Source of the DNA: Triticum aestivum
Taxonomy: Eukaryota; Streptophyta; Magnoliopsida; Poales; Poaceae
Reading direction: 5' to 3'
Assembly (NCBI RefSeq): GCF_018294505.1
Contig: NC_057797.1
Span: 125,617,116-125,681,115 of the forward strand
Length of the DNA stretch: 64,000 nucleotides
The notes under the pieces are model-generated. The model was not told the DNA's origin and ran no database searches. It saw nothing but the letters and a program-made list of their open reading frames with translations. The translations under genes and the position numbers were made by a program. This document shows positions 22,219 through 35,295 of the stretch, in pieces (the first letter of the stretch is position 1; every line of letters starts with the position of its first letter).

Positions 22219-22235
22219 CTCAATGAAAGCACCAA
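22219..22235 (-). other. F1 primer-binding site
   Basis: Minus strand TTGGTGCTTTCATTGAG directly inside the 5' LTR. It is identical to the F2 site at 41614-41630. I cannot match it to a tRNA from memory. Confidence 0.6.
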
Positions 22236-22687
22236 TGTCGCTGAAAAAACCGGCAGATCTTGGGTAGGGGGTCCCGAACTGTGTGTCTAAGGATCAAAGG
22301 TAACAGGAGACAGGGGACACAATGTTTTACCCAGGTTCGGGCCCTCTTGATGGAGGTAATACCCTACATCCCGCTTGATTGACTTTGATGAGTATAGGGG
22401 TTACAAGAGTTGATCTACCACGAGATCATAATGGCTAAACCCTAGATGTCTAGCATGTATGATTATGATTGCCTCTACAGACTAAACCCACCGGTTTATA
22501 TAGACACCGAAGGGGGCTAGGGTTTGTACATAGTCAGTTTACAGAGAAAGGAATCTTCATATCCGCACGCTAAGCTTGCCTTCCACGCCAAGGAGAGTCC
22601 CACCCGGACACGGGGGAAAGTCTTTCGTCTTGTATCTCCATGGCCCATTAGTCCGGCCCATGTTGCATAGCCTAGACGCCCTAGGAC
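22236..22687 (-). repeat. F1 5' LTR, inner 452 bp
   Basis: Inner part of the LTR, from the primer site to the S insertion. Its last five bases AGGAC (22683-22687) are the S target duplication. The missing 22-bp outer tip is at 50864-50885. Together they total 474 bp, close to the 472-bp LTRs of F2. Confidence 0.9.
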
Positions 22688-24206
22688 TGATGACCCACAA
22701 GTATAGGGGATCTATCATAGTCCTTTCGATAAGTAAGAGTGTCGAACCCAACGAGGAGCAGAAGGAAATGATAGGCGGTTTTCAGCAAGGTATTCTCTGC
22801 GAGCACTGAAATAATAGGTAACAGATAGTTTTGTGATAGGATAATTTGTAACGAGTAACAAGTAACAAAAGTAAATAAAGTGCAGCAAGATGGCCCAATC
22901 CTTTTTGTATCAAAGGACAAGCCTGGACAAACTCTTATATGACGTGAAGTGCTCCCGAGGACACATGGGAATATCGTCAAGCTAGTTTTCATCACATTCA
23001 TATGATTCGCGTTCGGTACTTTGATAGTTTGGTATGTGGGTGGACCGGTGCTTGGGTGCTGTCCTTACTTGGACAAGCATCCCACTTATGATTAACCTCC
23101 ATTGCAAGCATCTGCAACTACAACAAAAGTATTAAGGTAAACCTAACCATAGCATGAAACATGTGGATCCAAATCAGCCCCTTACGAAGCAACACGTAAA
23201 CTAGGGTTTAAGCTTCTGTCACTCTAGCAACCCATCATCTACTTATTACTTCCCAATGCCTTCCTCTAGGCCCAAATAATGGTGAAGTCTCATGTAGTCG
23301 ACGTTCACATAACACCACTAGAGGAGAGATAACATACATCTCATCAAAATATCAAACGAATACCAAATTCACATGAATACTAATAGCAAGACTTCTCCCA
23401 TGTCCTCAGGAACAAATGTAACTACTCACAAAGCATATTCATGTTCATAATTAGAGGGGTATTAATATGCATATAGGATCTGAACATATGATCTTCCACC
23501 AAATAAATCAACTAGCATCAACTACATGGAGTAATTAATACTACTAGCAACCCACAGGTACCAATCCCGGACTTAGAGACAAGAATTGGATACAAGAGAT
23601 GAACTAGGGTTTGTGATGAGATGGTGCTGGTGAAGATGTTGATGGAGATTGATCCCCTCCCCATGAGAGGATTGTTGGTGATGATGATGGCGATGATTTC
23701 CCCCTCCTGGAGGGAAGTTTCCCCGGCAGAATAGCTCTGCCAGAGCCCTAGATTGGTTCCACCAAGGTGCCACCTCGTGGCGGCGGAGTCTCGTCCGGAA
23801 AGATGGCTTATGATTTTTTCCTCATGGAAAGACTCCATATAGCAGAAGATGGGATCGGAGGGCCACCAGGGGACCCATGAGGCAGGGGGGCGCCCAGGGG
23901 GGTAGGGCGCGCCCCCACCCTCGTGGGCAGGGTGTGGCCCCCCTCTGGAACTTCTTGCACTCATTATTTTTTATATATTCTGAAAATGACTTCCGTGAAG
24001 TTTCAGGACTTTTCGAGCTGTGCAGAATAGGTCTCTAATATTTGCTCCTTTTCCAGCCGAGAATCCCAGCTGCCGGCATTCTCCCTCTTTATGTAAACCT
24101 TGTAAGATAAGAGAGAATAGGCATAAGTATTGTGACATAATGTGTAATAACAGCCCATAATGCAATAAATATCGATATAAAAGCAAGATGCAAAATGGAC
24201 GTATCA
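22688..24206 (-). repeat. S 3' LTR
   Basis: 1519 bp, complete, minus orientation. The purine tract AAGCTTGGGGGAGT lies just outside at 24207-24220. Colinear copies are at 40111-40312 (partial) and 40681-50858 (interrupted by F2). Confidence 0.92.
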
Positions 24207-24388
24207 ACTCCCCCAAGCTTAGACCTCGCTTGTCCTCAAGCGAAAGCCGAAATCGAAAAATATGTCCACATGTTTAGAGATAGAGGTGTCGATAAAAATA
24301 AAATACGGACGTGAGGGCATCATGATCATTCTCAGAACAACAACTTATATAATTCTTGTCATATGATCTCTTATGCTAGAGTAACAAT

Positions 24389-26054
24389 TGATACGTATCC
24401 AACATATCTATAATTTTTGATTGTTCCATGCTATTATATTATCAACCTTGGATGTTTTATATGCATTTATATGCTATTTTATATGATTTTTTTGGACTAA
24501 CCTATTAACCTAGAGCCAGTGCCAGTTTCTGTTTTTTCCTTGTTTTAGGGTTTCGAAGAAAAGGAATATCAAACGGAGTCCAAACGGAATGAAACCTTCG
24601 GAGAAGTAATTTTTGGAAAGAAAGCAATACGGGAGACTTGGAGTGCATGTCAGGGTATCAACGAGGAAGCCATGAGGCAGGGGGGCGCGCCCTCCACCCT
24701 CATGGGCCCCTCGTGGCTCCCCTGATGTATTTCTTCCGCCTATATATATATATATATCCATATACCCTAAAACTACCGACGAGCACAATAGATGGGGAGT
24801 TCCGCCGCCAAAAGCCTCTGTAGCCACCGAAAGCCAATCTAGACCCGTTCCGGCACCCTGCCGGAGGGGGAGTCCTTCTCCGGTGGCCATCTTCATCATC
24901 CCGGTGCTCTCCATGACGAGGAGGGAGTAGTTCTCCCTCGGGGCTGAGGGTATGTACCAGTAGCTGTGTGTTTGATCTCTCTCTCTCTCTCTCTCTCTCT
25001 CGTGTTCTTGATTTGGCACGATCTTGATGTATCGTGAGCTTTGCTATTATAGTTGGATCTTATGTTTCTCCTCCCCCTCTACTCTCTTGTAATGGATTGA
25101 GTTTTCCCTTTTATGTTATCTTATAGGATTGAGTCTTTAAAGATTTGAGAACACTTGATGTATGTCTTGCCGTGCGTATCTGTGGTGACAATGGGATATC
25201 ACGTGATTCACTTGATGTATGTTTTGGTGATCAACTTGCGGGTTCCGCCCATGAACTTATGCATAGGGGTTGGCACACGTTTTCGTCGTGATTCTCCGGT
25301 AGAAACTTTGGGGCACTCTTTGAGGTTCTATGTGTTGGTTGAATAGATGAATCTGAGATTGTGTCATGCATATCGTACAATCATACCCATGGATGCTTGA
25401 GGTGACATTGAAGTATCTAGGTGACATTAGGGTTTTGGTTGATTTGTGTCTTAAGGTGTTATTCTAGTACGAACTCTAGGGCTGTTTGTGACACTTATAG
25501 GAATAGCCCAACGGATTGATTGGAAAGAATAACTTTGAGGTGGTTTCGTACCCTACCATAATCTCTTCGTTTGTTCTCCGCTATTAGTGACTTTGGAGTG
25601 ACTCTTTGTTGCATGCTGAGGGATAGTTATATGATCCAATTATGTTATTATTGTTGAGAGAACTTGCACTAGTGAAAGTATGAACCCTAGGCCTTGTTTC
25701 CTAGCATTGCAATACCGTTTACGCTCACTTTTATCATTAGTTACCTTGCTGTTTTTTATAATTTCAGATTACAAAAACCTTTATCTACTATCCATATTGC
25801 ACTTGTATCACCATCTCTTCGCCGAACTAGTGCACCTATACAATTTACCATTGTATTGGGTGTGTTGGGGACATAAGAGACTCTTTGTTATTTGGTTGCA
25901 GGGTTGCTTGAGAGAGACCATCTTCATCATACGCCTCCTACGGATTTATAAACCTTAGGTCATCCACTTGAGGGAAATTTGCTACTGTCCTACAAACTTC
26001 TGCACTTGGAGGCCCAACAACGTCTACAAGAAGAAGGTTGTGTAGTAGACATCA
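24389..26054 (+). mobile_element. Solo LTR of the element A type
   Basis: 1666 bp, TGATACGTATCC...GTAGACATCA, flanked by perfect ACAAT duplications (24384-24388 and 26055-26059). It is the same LTR family as A in plus orientation. It contains TA and CT microsatellites (about 24744-24757 and 24976-25002). No internal region remains, so an LTR-LTR recombination product is likely. Confidence 0.93.
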
Positions 26055-26059
26055 ACAAT

Positions 26060-27386
26060 TCAATCACAATTTCAAGTATGAATCATAAACTTCATTGAAA
26101 ACTAACAAACTATAATCTCAATCATTGGAGCAATTACAATTTATCATAACATAGGAAAGAGTCAATATATAAGAGCTTTTCAGCAAGTCCACATACTCAA
26201 CTATCATATAGTGTTTCACAATTGCTAACACTCACGCAATACTTATGGGTATGGAGTTTTAATTGGACACAGAGAAAGATAGGGGCGTATAGTTTTGCCT
26301 CCCAACGTTTTACCTCATGGGTAATGTCAACAATAATAGTTCATGAAAATTCACATTCAGTTAGCCATATATACCAGGATCTTTCCAACATGTTGTGCTT
26401 GCCAAAAGATAAAATGTAAAAAGGAAGGGTGAAGATCACCATGACTCTTATGTAAGGTAGGAGATAAAAGTAAAAGATAGGCCCTTCGCCGAAGGAAGCA
26501 GAGGTTGTCATGCGCTTTTATGGTTGGATGCACAAAATCTTAATGCGAAAGAATGTCACTTTATATTGCCACTTGTGATATGGACATTTATTATGCAGTC
26601 CGTCGCTTTTATTTCTTCCATATCACACGATCGTATAAAGCTTATTTTCTCCCACACTAATAAGTCATACATATTTAGAGAGCAATTTTTATTGCTTGCA
26701 CCGTTGACAACTTACTTGGAGGATCTTTCTCAATCCATAGGTTGGTATGGTGGACTCTCATGGCAAAACTGGTTTAAGGTTGTTTGGAAGCACAAGTAGT
26801 ATCTATACTTGGTGCACGGAATTTGGCTAGCATGAGGTGGAAAGGCAAGCTCAATCATGTTGGATGATCCATGACAATATAATTTATCTCAGATGTAAGA
26901 AAACATAACCCATTACGTTGTCTTCCTTGTCCAACATCAACCCTTTAGCATGTCATATTTTAATAAGTGCTCACAGTCATAAAAGATGTCCAAGATAGTA
27001 TATTTATATGTGAAGACCTCTCTTTCTTTATTACTTCCTATTAATTGCAACGATGACCAAAACTATGTTTGTCAACTCTCAACAACTTTTATTCATCATA
27101 CTCTTTCTATGTGATCTCATTACTCTCCATAAGATCCATATGATCTCTTTGTTTCTTTTTATTTCTTCTCTTTTCTTTTATTCACTCAAGATCATGGCAA
27201 AATAATCAAGCCCTAGACTCAACACTAATCTTTATTATATAGCTCACGGACTCGATTACATAGAAGGATCATAAACCAAAAGGATCGAACTAAGAAAAAC
27301 GGTAAAGATAGAAGTGATGGTGATACGATACCGGGGTACTCCCCCAAGCTTGGCAGTTGCCAAGGGGAGTGCCCATACCCATCTGA
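26060..27386 (-). other. S internal region between small ORF and 3' LTR
   Basis: AT-rich non-coding sequence of S. Near 27340 it has CCCCCAAGCTTGGC, another purine-tract-like block on the minus strand. Short ORFs are unrecognised. Confidence 0.5.
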
Positions 27387-27544
27387 TTATGTCTCCTTTG
27401 TTGGTGAAGAGGATGGTGGTGATGATGGGTAGTCGCACATCGAGCCTAGGAGGTCTTCCAACTTGCAGATAATGCCCTTGAGTGGGATGATATGCTCCTT
27501 CAACAAAATATTTTCACGTGTGAGATACTTGTTTTGTATACGAG

Positions 27545-30500
27545 TGTAACACCCTCGATGCGGCTATATCTCCCACGTGTTGAAGCATGACTTAGAGGCA
27601 TAACCGCATTGAAATCAATGTCGCAAGTGAGGTAATCTTCACACAGCCCATGTAATACATAAGGGAAAGAGATACATAGTTGGCTTACAATCGCCACTTC
27701 ACACAATTACATGAATATAGCATTACATCAACCAAATACAAGCAAGGTCCGACTACGGAACCAAAATGAAAGAAGACTACCCCAAATGCTACACAGATCC
27801 CCGATCGACCCCAACTGGGCTCCACTACTGATCAACTGGAACGAAACAATACAAAGGACCAGATCTTCATCGAGCTCCTCCTGAGCTTGGTTGCGTCACT
27901 TGCTCGGTAACATCGGCACCTGCAAACTGGCTTGGGAAGTATCTGTGAGTCACGGGGACTCAGCAATCTCACACCCTCGCGATCAAGACTATTTAAGATT
28001 ATAGGAAGGGTAAAAGGTATGAGGTGGAGCTGCAGCAAGCGACTAGCATATTTGGTGGCTAACATACGCAAATGAGAGCGATAAGAAAAGGCAAAGCATG
28101 GTCGATAAAAGTATGATCAAGAAGTGATCCTAGAACAACCTACGTCAAGCATAACTCCAACACCGTGTTCACTTCCCGGACTCCGCCGAGAAGAGACCAT
28201 CATGGTTACACACGCGGTTGATGTATTTTAATTAAGGTCAACTTCAGGTTTTCTACAACCGGACATTAACAAATTCCCATCTGCCCATAACCGCGGGCAC
28301 GGCTTTCGAAAGTTCAAATCCCTGCAGGGGTGTCCCAACTTAGCCCATCACAAGCTCTCACGGTCAACGAAGGATATTCCTTCTAGCGGGAAGACCCGAT
28401 CAGGCTCGAAATCCCGGTTATAAGACATCCTCGTCAATGGTAAAACAAGTCCAGCAACACCGCCCGAATGTGCCGACAAATCCCGATTGGAGCTGCACAT
28501 ACCTCGTTCTCAGGGCACACTCAGATAGGTCAAGCTACAAGTAAAACCAACCCTCAAGTTGCCCCGAGGTGGCCCCGCAGGCTGCCCAGTTCGGACCAAC
28601 ACTCAGAGGAGCACTGGCCCGGGGGGTTTAAATAAAGATGACCCTTGAGTCCGCGAAACCCAAGGGAAAAAAAGGCTAGGTGGCGAATGGTAAAACCAAG
28701 GTTGGGCATTGCTGGAGGAGTTTTATTCAAGGAGAACTGTCAAGGGGTTCCCATTATAACCCAACCGCGTAAGGAACGCAAAATCCGGGAACATAACACC
28801 ATATGACGGAAACTAGGGCGTCAAGAGTGGAACAAAACACCAGGCATAAGGCCGAGCCTTCCACCCTTTACCAAGTATATAGTTGCATTAATTAAATAAG
28901 AGATATTGTGATATCCCAACAATAATATCCATGTTCCAAACATGGAACAAGCTCCAATCTTCACCTGCAACTAACAACGCTATAAGAGGGGCTGAGCAAA
29001 GTGGTAACATAGCCAAACAACGGTTTGCTAGGACATGGTGGGTTAGAGGCTTGACATGGCAATTGGGAGGCATGATAAGCAGGTGGTAGGTATCGTAGCA
29101 TAGGCATAGCAAAAGAGCGAGCAACTAAGCAAGCAAAGATAGAAGTGATTTCGAGGGTATGGTCATCTTGCCTGAAATCCCGCAAGGAAGAAGAACGAGT
29201 CCATGAAGAAGACAAACGGACGTAGTCGAATGGGTCCTCACAAACACGACATTATCGGAACCAACCCGAAGAAGCAACACCGGAAAGAAGCACACAACAT
29301 AGTAAACAACCCACATGAACATGGATGATATGCGGGATGCAGTGCATATGCATGATTTGGAAAGGAATGACTGAACCCGGTCTCAACTTGGAAATCCAAG
29401 AGTGACACTGGAAAGGTGAGGTGATTTCGGTTGAAATCGATATAAAGATCACCAGAATCGGATGCACGGTTTGGAAAAGGCAAGCAAAACAAATATGGCA
29501 TCGGTCTACGATAATCGGCAAGTGACCAATTAAATGCATCAAGATGAATATGCTACATCACTCAAACATGACAACAAAATACATGGCAGGGATCCACTCA
29601 TGAAGCTTGACAAAATATGAACACTGAGCTACGGCTAAATCATCCATTAACAGGTTCAAACAAGCATGGCAAAAGTGCAAATGATAACAGGTTTCAAACT
29701 TAGTGAAATTAACACAAGTCTGGAATTCAATATCGGGAAGCACACTTTAGAGCGTGAAAACTACATTCTACAGGAACTTAACATGGTAAAGCAAGGCATG
29801 GCATGAAGCTACTCAAAGTACTTAACAAAATTCCCTTAGTGACCTTGAGCCAAAAGAGAACAGAAAATACAATTGCACGCATCTGAACATGGCAAAAACA
29901 TAAACAGAGCATGCAAATTAGTTAACGAGTAGGCATGTTTACGAGCTCGATGCACTCACTACAGAGCATGGCATGACAACTAAACATACACCCATCAAGA
30001 ATACATGGCATAGAAGCTAGGAATGGCAAGAACAACAACATAGCATGCATGGATCAATAGCAACATCCTCGGCAAGATCGCTAAACATGTCAACAATCTG
30101 CCAGGATTCACTTTATAGCAAAAGTAGAGCTTGATTGACTCAAGCTAGGGTGCTCCATAAATGCAAACAAAGACATGGATGGATAGAGCACCACAATGTT
30201 AACAAAACATCCTTACTGATCATTCTCAAAAGAGGCACGGATCACTAGGAAACAACATGAACATATGGCATAACAACCAAAACAGGACAAGGACTTGGTG
30301 AAATTCCAAGTCCCTGAAATCAGCATTACCGATTACGCTAATTTGCATGCTTGTGCTAGTCACCACAAATATCACAAAAATACATGGCAAGCACCCCTGT
30401 AAATATGGCATGGCATTCTACAAAACACATGTAGAGCTCAGGATCATAGCATGCACACATTAATCATGGAAAAAATGACAAACGACCATTTGCTGAAACA

Positions 30501-31914
30501 GATCTGACATATTCCTCACATAGCCCTCTTCCAACAGCATTTCGGGCATGAAGATGAGCTCAAATGAAAACGATGCTTGAGATGAAATGATGTACTCGTC
30601 GAGACGAACATTTTGATATGCTACACGCACGAATCGGAGCCACGGATGATGAGTTATGATGCGATGAAAAAGCCAAAAAAATACTGGGGGAAAAGGACTT
30701 GGAGATATTTACCCGCCCAGATCTAGGGTTCTTGGCACGGATCTCGAGGTTGACCGGATCCCTCGCCGGAGTTGGGCCGGAGTCAAAGGAGACGACGTTC
30801 GGGGAGGTGCAGGTGTGCGGGATCCGGCGGAGGAGGTCATCGGAAGGCCCCGACAGGTGCGGCAGCGAGCACCTGGGCACCAGGCAGAGGCGGCGGGCGC
30901 GCTCGCCGGCCGGTGAGGTCTGCCGGCGTTGGGGGCGGCGAGCCCGAGCCGGAACCGAACCTGGCGCGGGGAGGCGCGGTGGTGGCGGCGATTGGCGGTG
31001 GAGCGCGGCGTGCAGGGCGGCGCGAGCGGGCGGCTCGCCGGCGGGAGATGCAGTCGCCGGCGCCGGCAAGGAATGGCGGAGCCGACGGCCGGCGACGGAG
31101 GCATGCGGCGGCAGGGCGACGGAGCAGGTGCGGGCCGGGTGGCGCAGTGTCCGGGCCGTAGCGGGCGAGCGGCGGCGGCGCGCGGGCCTGCGCTGGCCCG
31201 CGATGGGCTCCGCGGGCCGCGGCGAAGTGGGGCGGCGCGCAGGCTGAGGTGGCGGGCGCCGATTGGTCGAGGGCGGAGGCGTGATGATGTGGCGGCGGGG
31301 GATTGGTCGGGCGACGTGGCGGCGGCCGGCGGACATGTCCGACGCGGTGAGGACGCGTCCGGCGGCGCGAGGAGACGAGTTTTAGGGTTTTCACCGCGAA
31401 TTTTTGGAGAGGATCACATATATATAGGTAGAGGGAGCTAGGAGAGTCCAAATAAGGTGCGGTTTTCGGCCACGCGATCATGATCGAATGCTCTAGATGA
31501 TGGAGAGGTCTTAGGTGTGTTTTGGGCCACTTTGGAAGGGTGTTGGGATGCAACACACATGAGGCCTTTTCGGTCCCTCGGTTAACCGTTGGAGTATCAA
31601 ACAAAGTCCAAATGGCATGAAACTTGACAGGCGGTCTACCGGTAGTAAACCAAGGCCGCATGACAAGTCTCGGTCCAATCCGAAAACATTTAACACCCGC
31701 ACACGAAAAGAGGTAGAAAGGGACACCGGGTGACATATGAGCGCCGGATTGCAAAACGGACAACGGGGAAAATGCTCGGATGCATGAGACGAACATGTAT
31801 GCAAATGAAATGCACATGATGACATGATATGCAATGCATGACATGCAAGCAATGACAAGGCAACAACAGTGAATAACTGGAAGACACCTGGCACATCGGT
31901 CTCGGGGCGTTACA
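27545..31914 (-). repeat. N 3' LTR (4370 bp)
   Basis: Perfect inverted ends TGTAAC/GTTACA. In sense order: about 500 bp with a TATA sequence (complement of CATATATATAGG, 31417-31428), then a GC-rich block (about 31380 to 30710), then some 3 kb of AT-richer sequence. Open frames in the GC block are Pro/Arg-rich and low-complexity. A GT near 30710 (GGGCGGGTAAATATC in sense) resembles a splice donor after the GC block, so the leader may be spliced; this is speculative. Confidence 0.82.
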
Positions 31915-34240
31915 ACACTCCACCACTATGAGAGGATCTCGTCCCAAGATCTAGAATGGCACCGGATGGAAAACGGAAGAGAAAGAGAAGAGGTAAAACT
32001 AAGTTGCTTCTTTGACAAACGAGTGAGACCAAAGAATCTTGAAAAGGTTAAGCCATTTCGAGAAAAGAATACAACAAAGATGAATAAAGTTGAAAACCTC
32101 CGTTAGAAATGAGGAACAAGGAACAACAAATTTGGACAGCACTCCGGTTGAAAAGAGATGAAAGACTTGATAAAATGAAAGACCTTGAGCAAAGGGACAC
32201 AACACTCCGGTTAAATGGATAATCATGAAAAGAATAAGGTCGTGACAAAAATAAGAAGAAGGGTTGAAGAGAGCAACATCACAATGCCTTCAGAGCAAAA
32301 GAAAGAATGGAATGGAATGAACGAAGGGAAACACGATCTTGAGAGAGCACACTTACAACAAATGCTAGAGCGGAGTTGTTGGAAAACCAACAACAAAAAT
32401 AATAAACTTGATATGGTCTTATGGAATACATCTCAAATTATGAGGTGACAACCTACCACTCACGGGAAAAGAATTTGATTGATAAGAACAAGGAGATGAG
32501 AAACTTATTTCACCAGGAGGATAAAAGAAGAACTAGGGTCACTTATGAGCACCATAGATAGCAACAATCCTTAGGGAAGGCTTTAGGTGAAATATAAACC
32601 AAGATAACTCCAACGGAGAGGTAGATGGATTTAAAATACCTCATACTTAACAACATGTGATTCATGACACATGAACTCCAATTATCAAGAATGACATAAT
32701 ACCAACTCCAATGATACGGAAGAAATAATTGCACTCCGGATTGCAAGAAGAAGAATGATTGAGCTCCTCTGAAAAGAATCTTGATGAGCACTTCGAGAAG
32801 GACTTATTTCCTTGATGAACCATCGTGTAGAACATCCATGAAGAACTCCGGTAACAAAAAGGATGATGAAGACGGAAGGAAAAAGAAGTTGAGAACACAA
32901 GGTGAAGCCTTGAAATGATTTAGATGGATCTCCGTGACAAAAAATAATAATGAGAGAGCTTGGAACTCCAGGAAAATAAAGATGAACAAATGAGATCAAG
33001 AATTTTGATGAACCTCCGGAATAAGGAATTAAGCACTTGGATGGACAAGAATAAGAATTATGTTATGCGTATCCTTCACCACTTTAAATTGATGACAAGC
33101 AACGAATTTGGCATACTACTTATTCTCATAGAAAGGATTAAGATAGATATAGCAAAAACTTGAGAAAGGTCTTCAATGATCCACCGGTAGGATTGAAAAG
33201 AACGAAAGAGTTGATATGATAACGAATGACGAGAACTCTTGCACGAACCACCGTAAGAATTAAAAACTATTGAAGAAAAGCTAAAGAAACACCAGGAAGA
33301 ATTAGCAAATAAACGAAAATGCTTGAGAGAATTTAGATCCCTAAGAACGAAGAGATTACGAGCTGACTAGAGAATCCTTGATTTAAGCTCCGGTATGATT
33401 TTGGAGAATGATAGATGAAAGCTGAGAATGAATAAGCCTGAATTGATGGCCTCCGGAGAATCAAACTGAAAAGAATCTTGAATTGCTCCGGATAGGTGAA
33501 AAGAATTCTCACAATCGAAAAACAATTATGAGAGTATGGCATTTAAGCTAGAACCACGAATCTCTGAGTGAGCAGATAAGATATGGAGGAAAAACTCATC
33601 TTCGGTCATCAAAACCTGAGAATGACGGCGAGAAACACCACCATGAGTTGTTGAGATACTCCGGAATGAAAATTAGAAAGATTGAAACCAAAGATGAAAA
33701 GAATTTGAAAGATCATGGAGAAAGACATTTGACTGATGAAAAATTCATTCTTACGTCAAACTTTGAAAAGAATTTGATTATAACTCCGGAAAAAATAAGA
33801 AGAGTCGGGTAAGATCCTGGAAAAAGACTTGTGTGTTAGGGCCCACTCAAAAGAAACACCGTTGAAATGATTTAAAAGAGAGGTTGCACCGGTTGAATTA
33901 AATGACTTGAATGAGATAACAACCTCGAAAGATCTTGAATGAATGTGGAGTGGAAAACATGAATCTTCGAGATATCTTGAGCACTCCGGAACAATTAAAT
34001 AGCGAGAAGTGGATGAATATGAGGTGCACCGGCATGAGAAGGTATTTGAAACGAGGAAAAAGGATATGATCAACACCAAAGCTTGATTTGAATCCACCGG
34101 AGATGAAAATAATGAAAAATGACAAACTTGAAGCTCCATTAGAATCATCATGAGAATAGCCGGATAAGAACATTGACGGAAAAAATGGAGAGGCTTCTCA
34201 TCAATAAGATGATACTGGATTACGAAATCTTAGACCTTGA
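31915..34240 (-). other. N internal region, degenerate CTCCGG repeats
   Basis: No gene recognised. On the plus strand a weak repeat of the form CTCCGGNN...GAAAAGAAT recurs many times, for example near 32141, 32206, 32737, 33014, 33426, 33486, 33659, 33785 and 33986. The purine-rich strand bias is strong. Confidence 0.5.
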
Positions 34241-34747
34241 AGAGGATCACATATATATAGGTAGAGGGAGCTAGGAGAGTCCAAATGAGGTGCGGTTTTC
34301 GGCCACGCGATCATGATCGAACGCTCTAGATGATGGAGAGGTCTTAGGTGTGTTTTGTGCCACTTTGGAAGGGTGTTGGGCTGCAACACACACGAGGCCT
34401 TTTCGGTCCCTCGGTTAACCGTTGGAGTATCAAACGAAGTCCAAATGGCACGAAACTTGACAGGCGGTCTACTGGTAGTAAACCAAGGCCGCATGACAAG
34501 TCTCAGTCCAATCCGAAAATGTTTAACACCCGCACACGAAAAGCGGTAGAAAGGGACACCGGGTGACATAGGAGCGCCGGATTGCAAAACGGACAACGGG
34601 GAAAATGCTCGGATGCATGAGACAAACATGTATGCAAATGAAATGCACATGGTGACATGATATGCAATGCATGACACGCAAGCAATGACAAGGCAACAAC
34701 AGCGAATAACTGGAAGACACCTGGCACATCGGTCTCGGGGCGTTACA
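34241..34747 (-). repeat. N 5' LTR remnant
   Basis: 507 bp, matching 31408-31914 with few differences. It stops beside the TATA region, where internal sequence begins abruptly, indicating a deletion that removed most of the LTR and the primer site. Confidence 0.85.
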
Positions 34748-34981
34748 ACGAGCTAGCTCAATCATCTTGAAAGCTTCGATCTCAGTTGGGGTAAGAAGAT
34801 TGTGATCAAGTTGAAGGATGTCTTCTGTTGCCGGAACTTGGTCCTCCATGGCCTTCTTGATCCCTTCATCCTTGTTGATCTCCATGGGTTCTTCTCTCTT
34901 CAGCTCTATCTTTGTTAGCCAAGCATCATTGCCCTCATTGTTGGAGGAGGAGGGAGACGACATGATGCTTGGCTTTGACAA

Positions 34982-35295
34982 CCTTGGCAGAAAACTGCTC
35001 GAAACAAGAACAGGAGATTTTTGCGTGATACGGCGGTCAAAACCTTCGGGAGGTTATATAATGAATTTTTATCGCCCAAAATACGTGTTGTGTAAGAAAA
35101 CGATGTCCGGAGAGCACACGAGGTGCCCACGAGGTAGGGGGCGCGCCCAGGGGGTAGGGCGCGCCCTCCACCCTCGTGGAGCCCTCGTGTCCTTCCCGGG
35201 CTGCTTCATATTTTTCTACTTTTCTAAATATTCCGAAATGGGGAAAATTGCCATTAGAACTGTTTTGGAGTCGGTTTACTTACCGTATCACATAC
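34982..35295 (-). other. S spacer between integrase and small ORF
   Basis: Non-coding. It includes a GC-rich inverted repeat around GGGGGCGCGCCCAGGGGG (about 35130-35200) of the kind seen in several LTRs here. Confidence 0.45.

Larger units (their letters stand above)
27545..34747 (-). mobile_element. N: non-coding element with a 4.37-kb LTR
   Basis: Minus-strand element flanked by perfect ACGAG duplications (27540-27544 and 34748-34752). The 3' LTR is 27545-31914, starting TGTAAC and ending GTTACA. The 5' LTR survives only as its first 507 bp (34241-34747), matching 31408-31914; the rest and the primer site are deleted. The internal part 31915-34240 has no recognisable gene. It disrupts the small ORF of S. 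I recognise the sequence as common in wheat-group DNA but cannot name it. Confidence 0.88.
27387..34963 (-). pseudogene. Small ORF downstream of S pol, split by element N
   Basis: ATG at 34963 (MSSPSSSNNEGNDAWLTK) runs to the N junction at 34748, then resumes at 27539 with IQNKYLTRENILLKEHIIP and ends at TAA 27389-27387. Removing N and one ACGAG copy leaves one open frame of 122 codons. The middle is acidic and probably helical (EIEAFKMIELAR then the resumed part), with a Ser/Pro tail. It lies between integrase and the 3' LTR in sense orientation. I recognise no domain. It was intact until N inserted. Confidence 0.65.

Noticed and set aside
24976..25002. CT/AG microsatellites (also near 7626, 14768 and 58180)
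   Set aside because: These are recurring parts of LTR sequences, not independent features.
30560..31844. Long Pro/Arg/Ala-rich frames in the N LTR (up to 335 residues)
   Set aside because: Low complexity, open on several frames and both strands at once, inside an LTR. No domain is visible.
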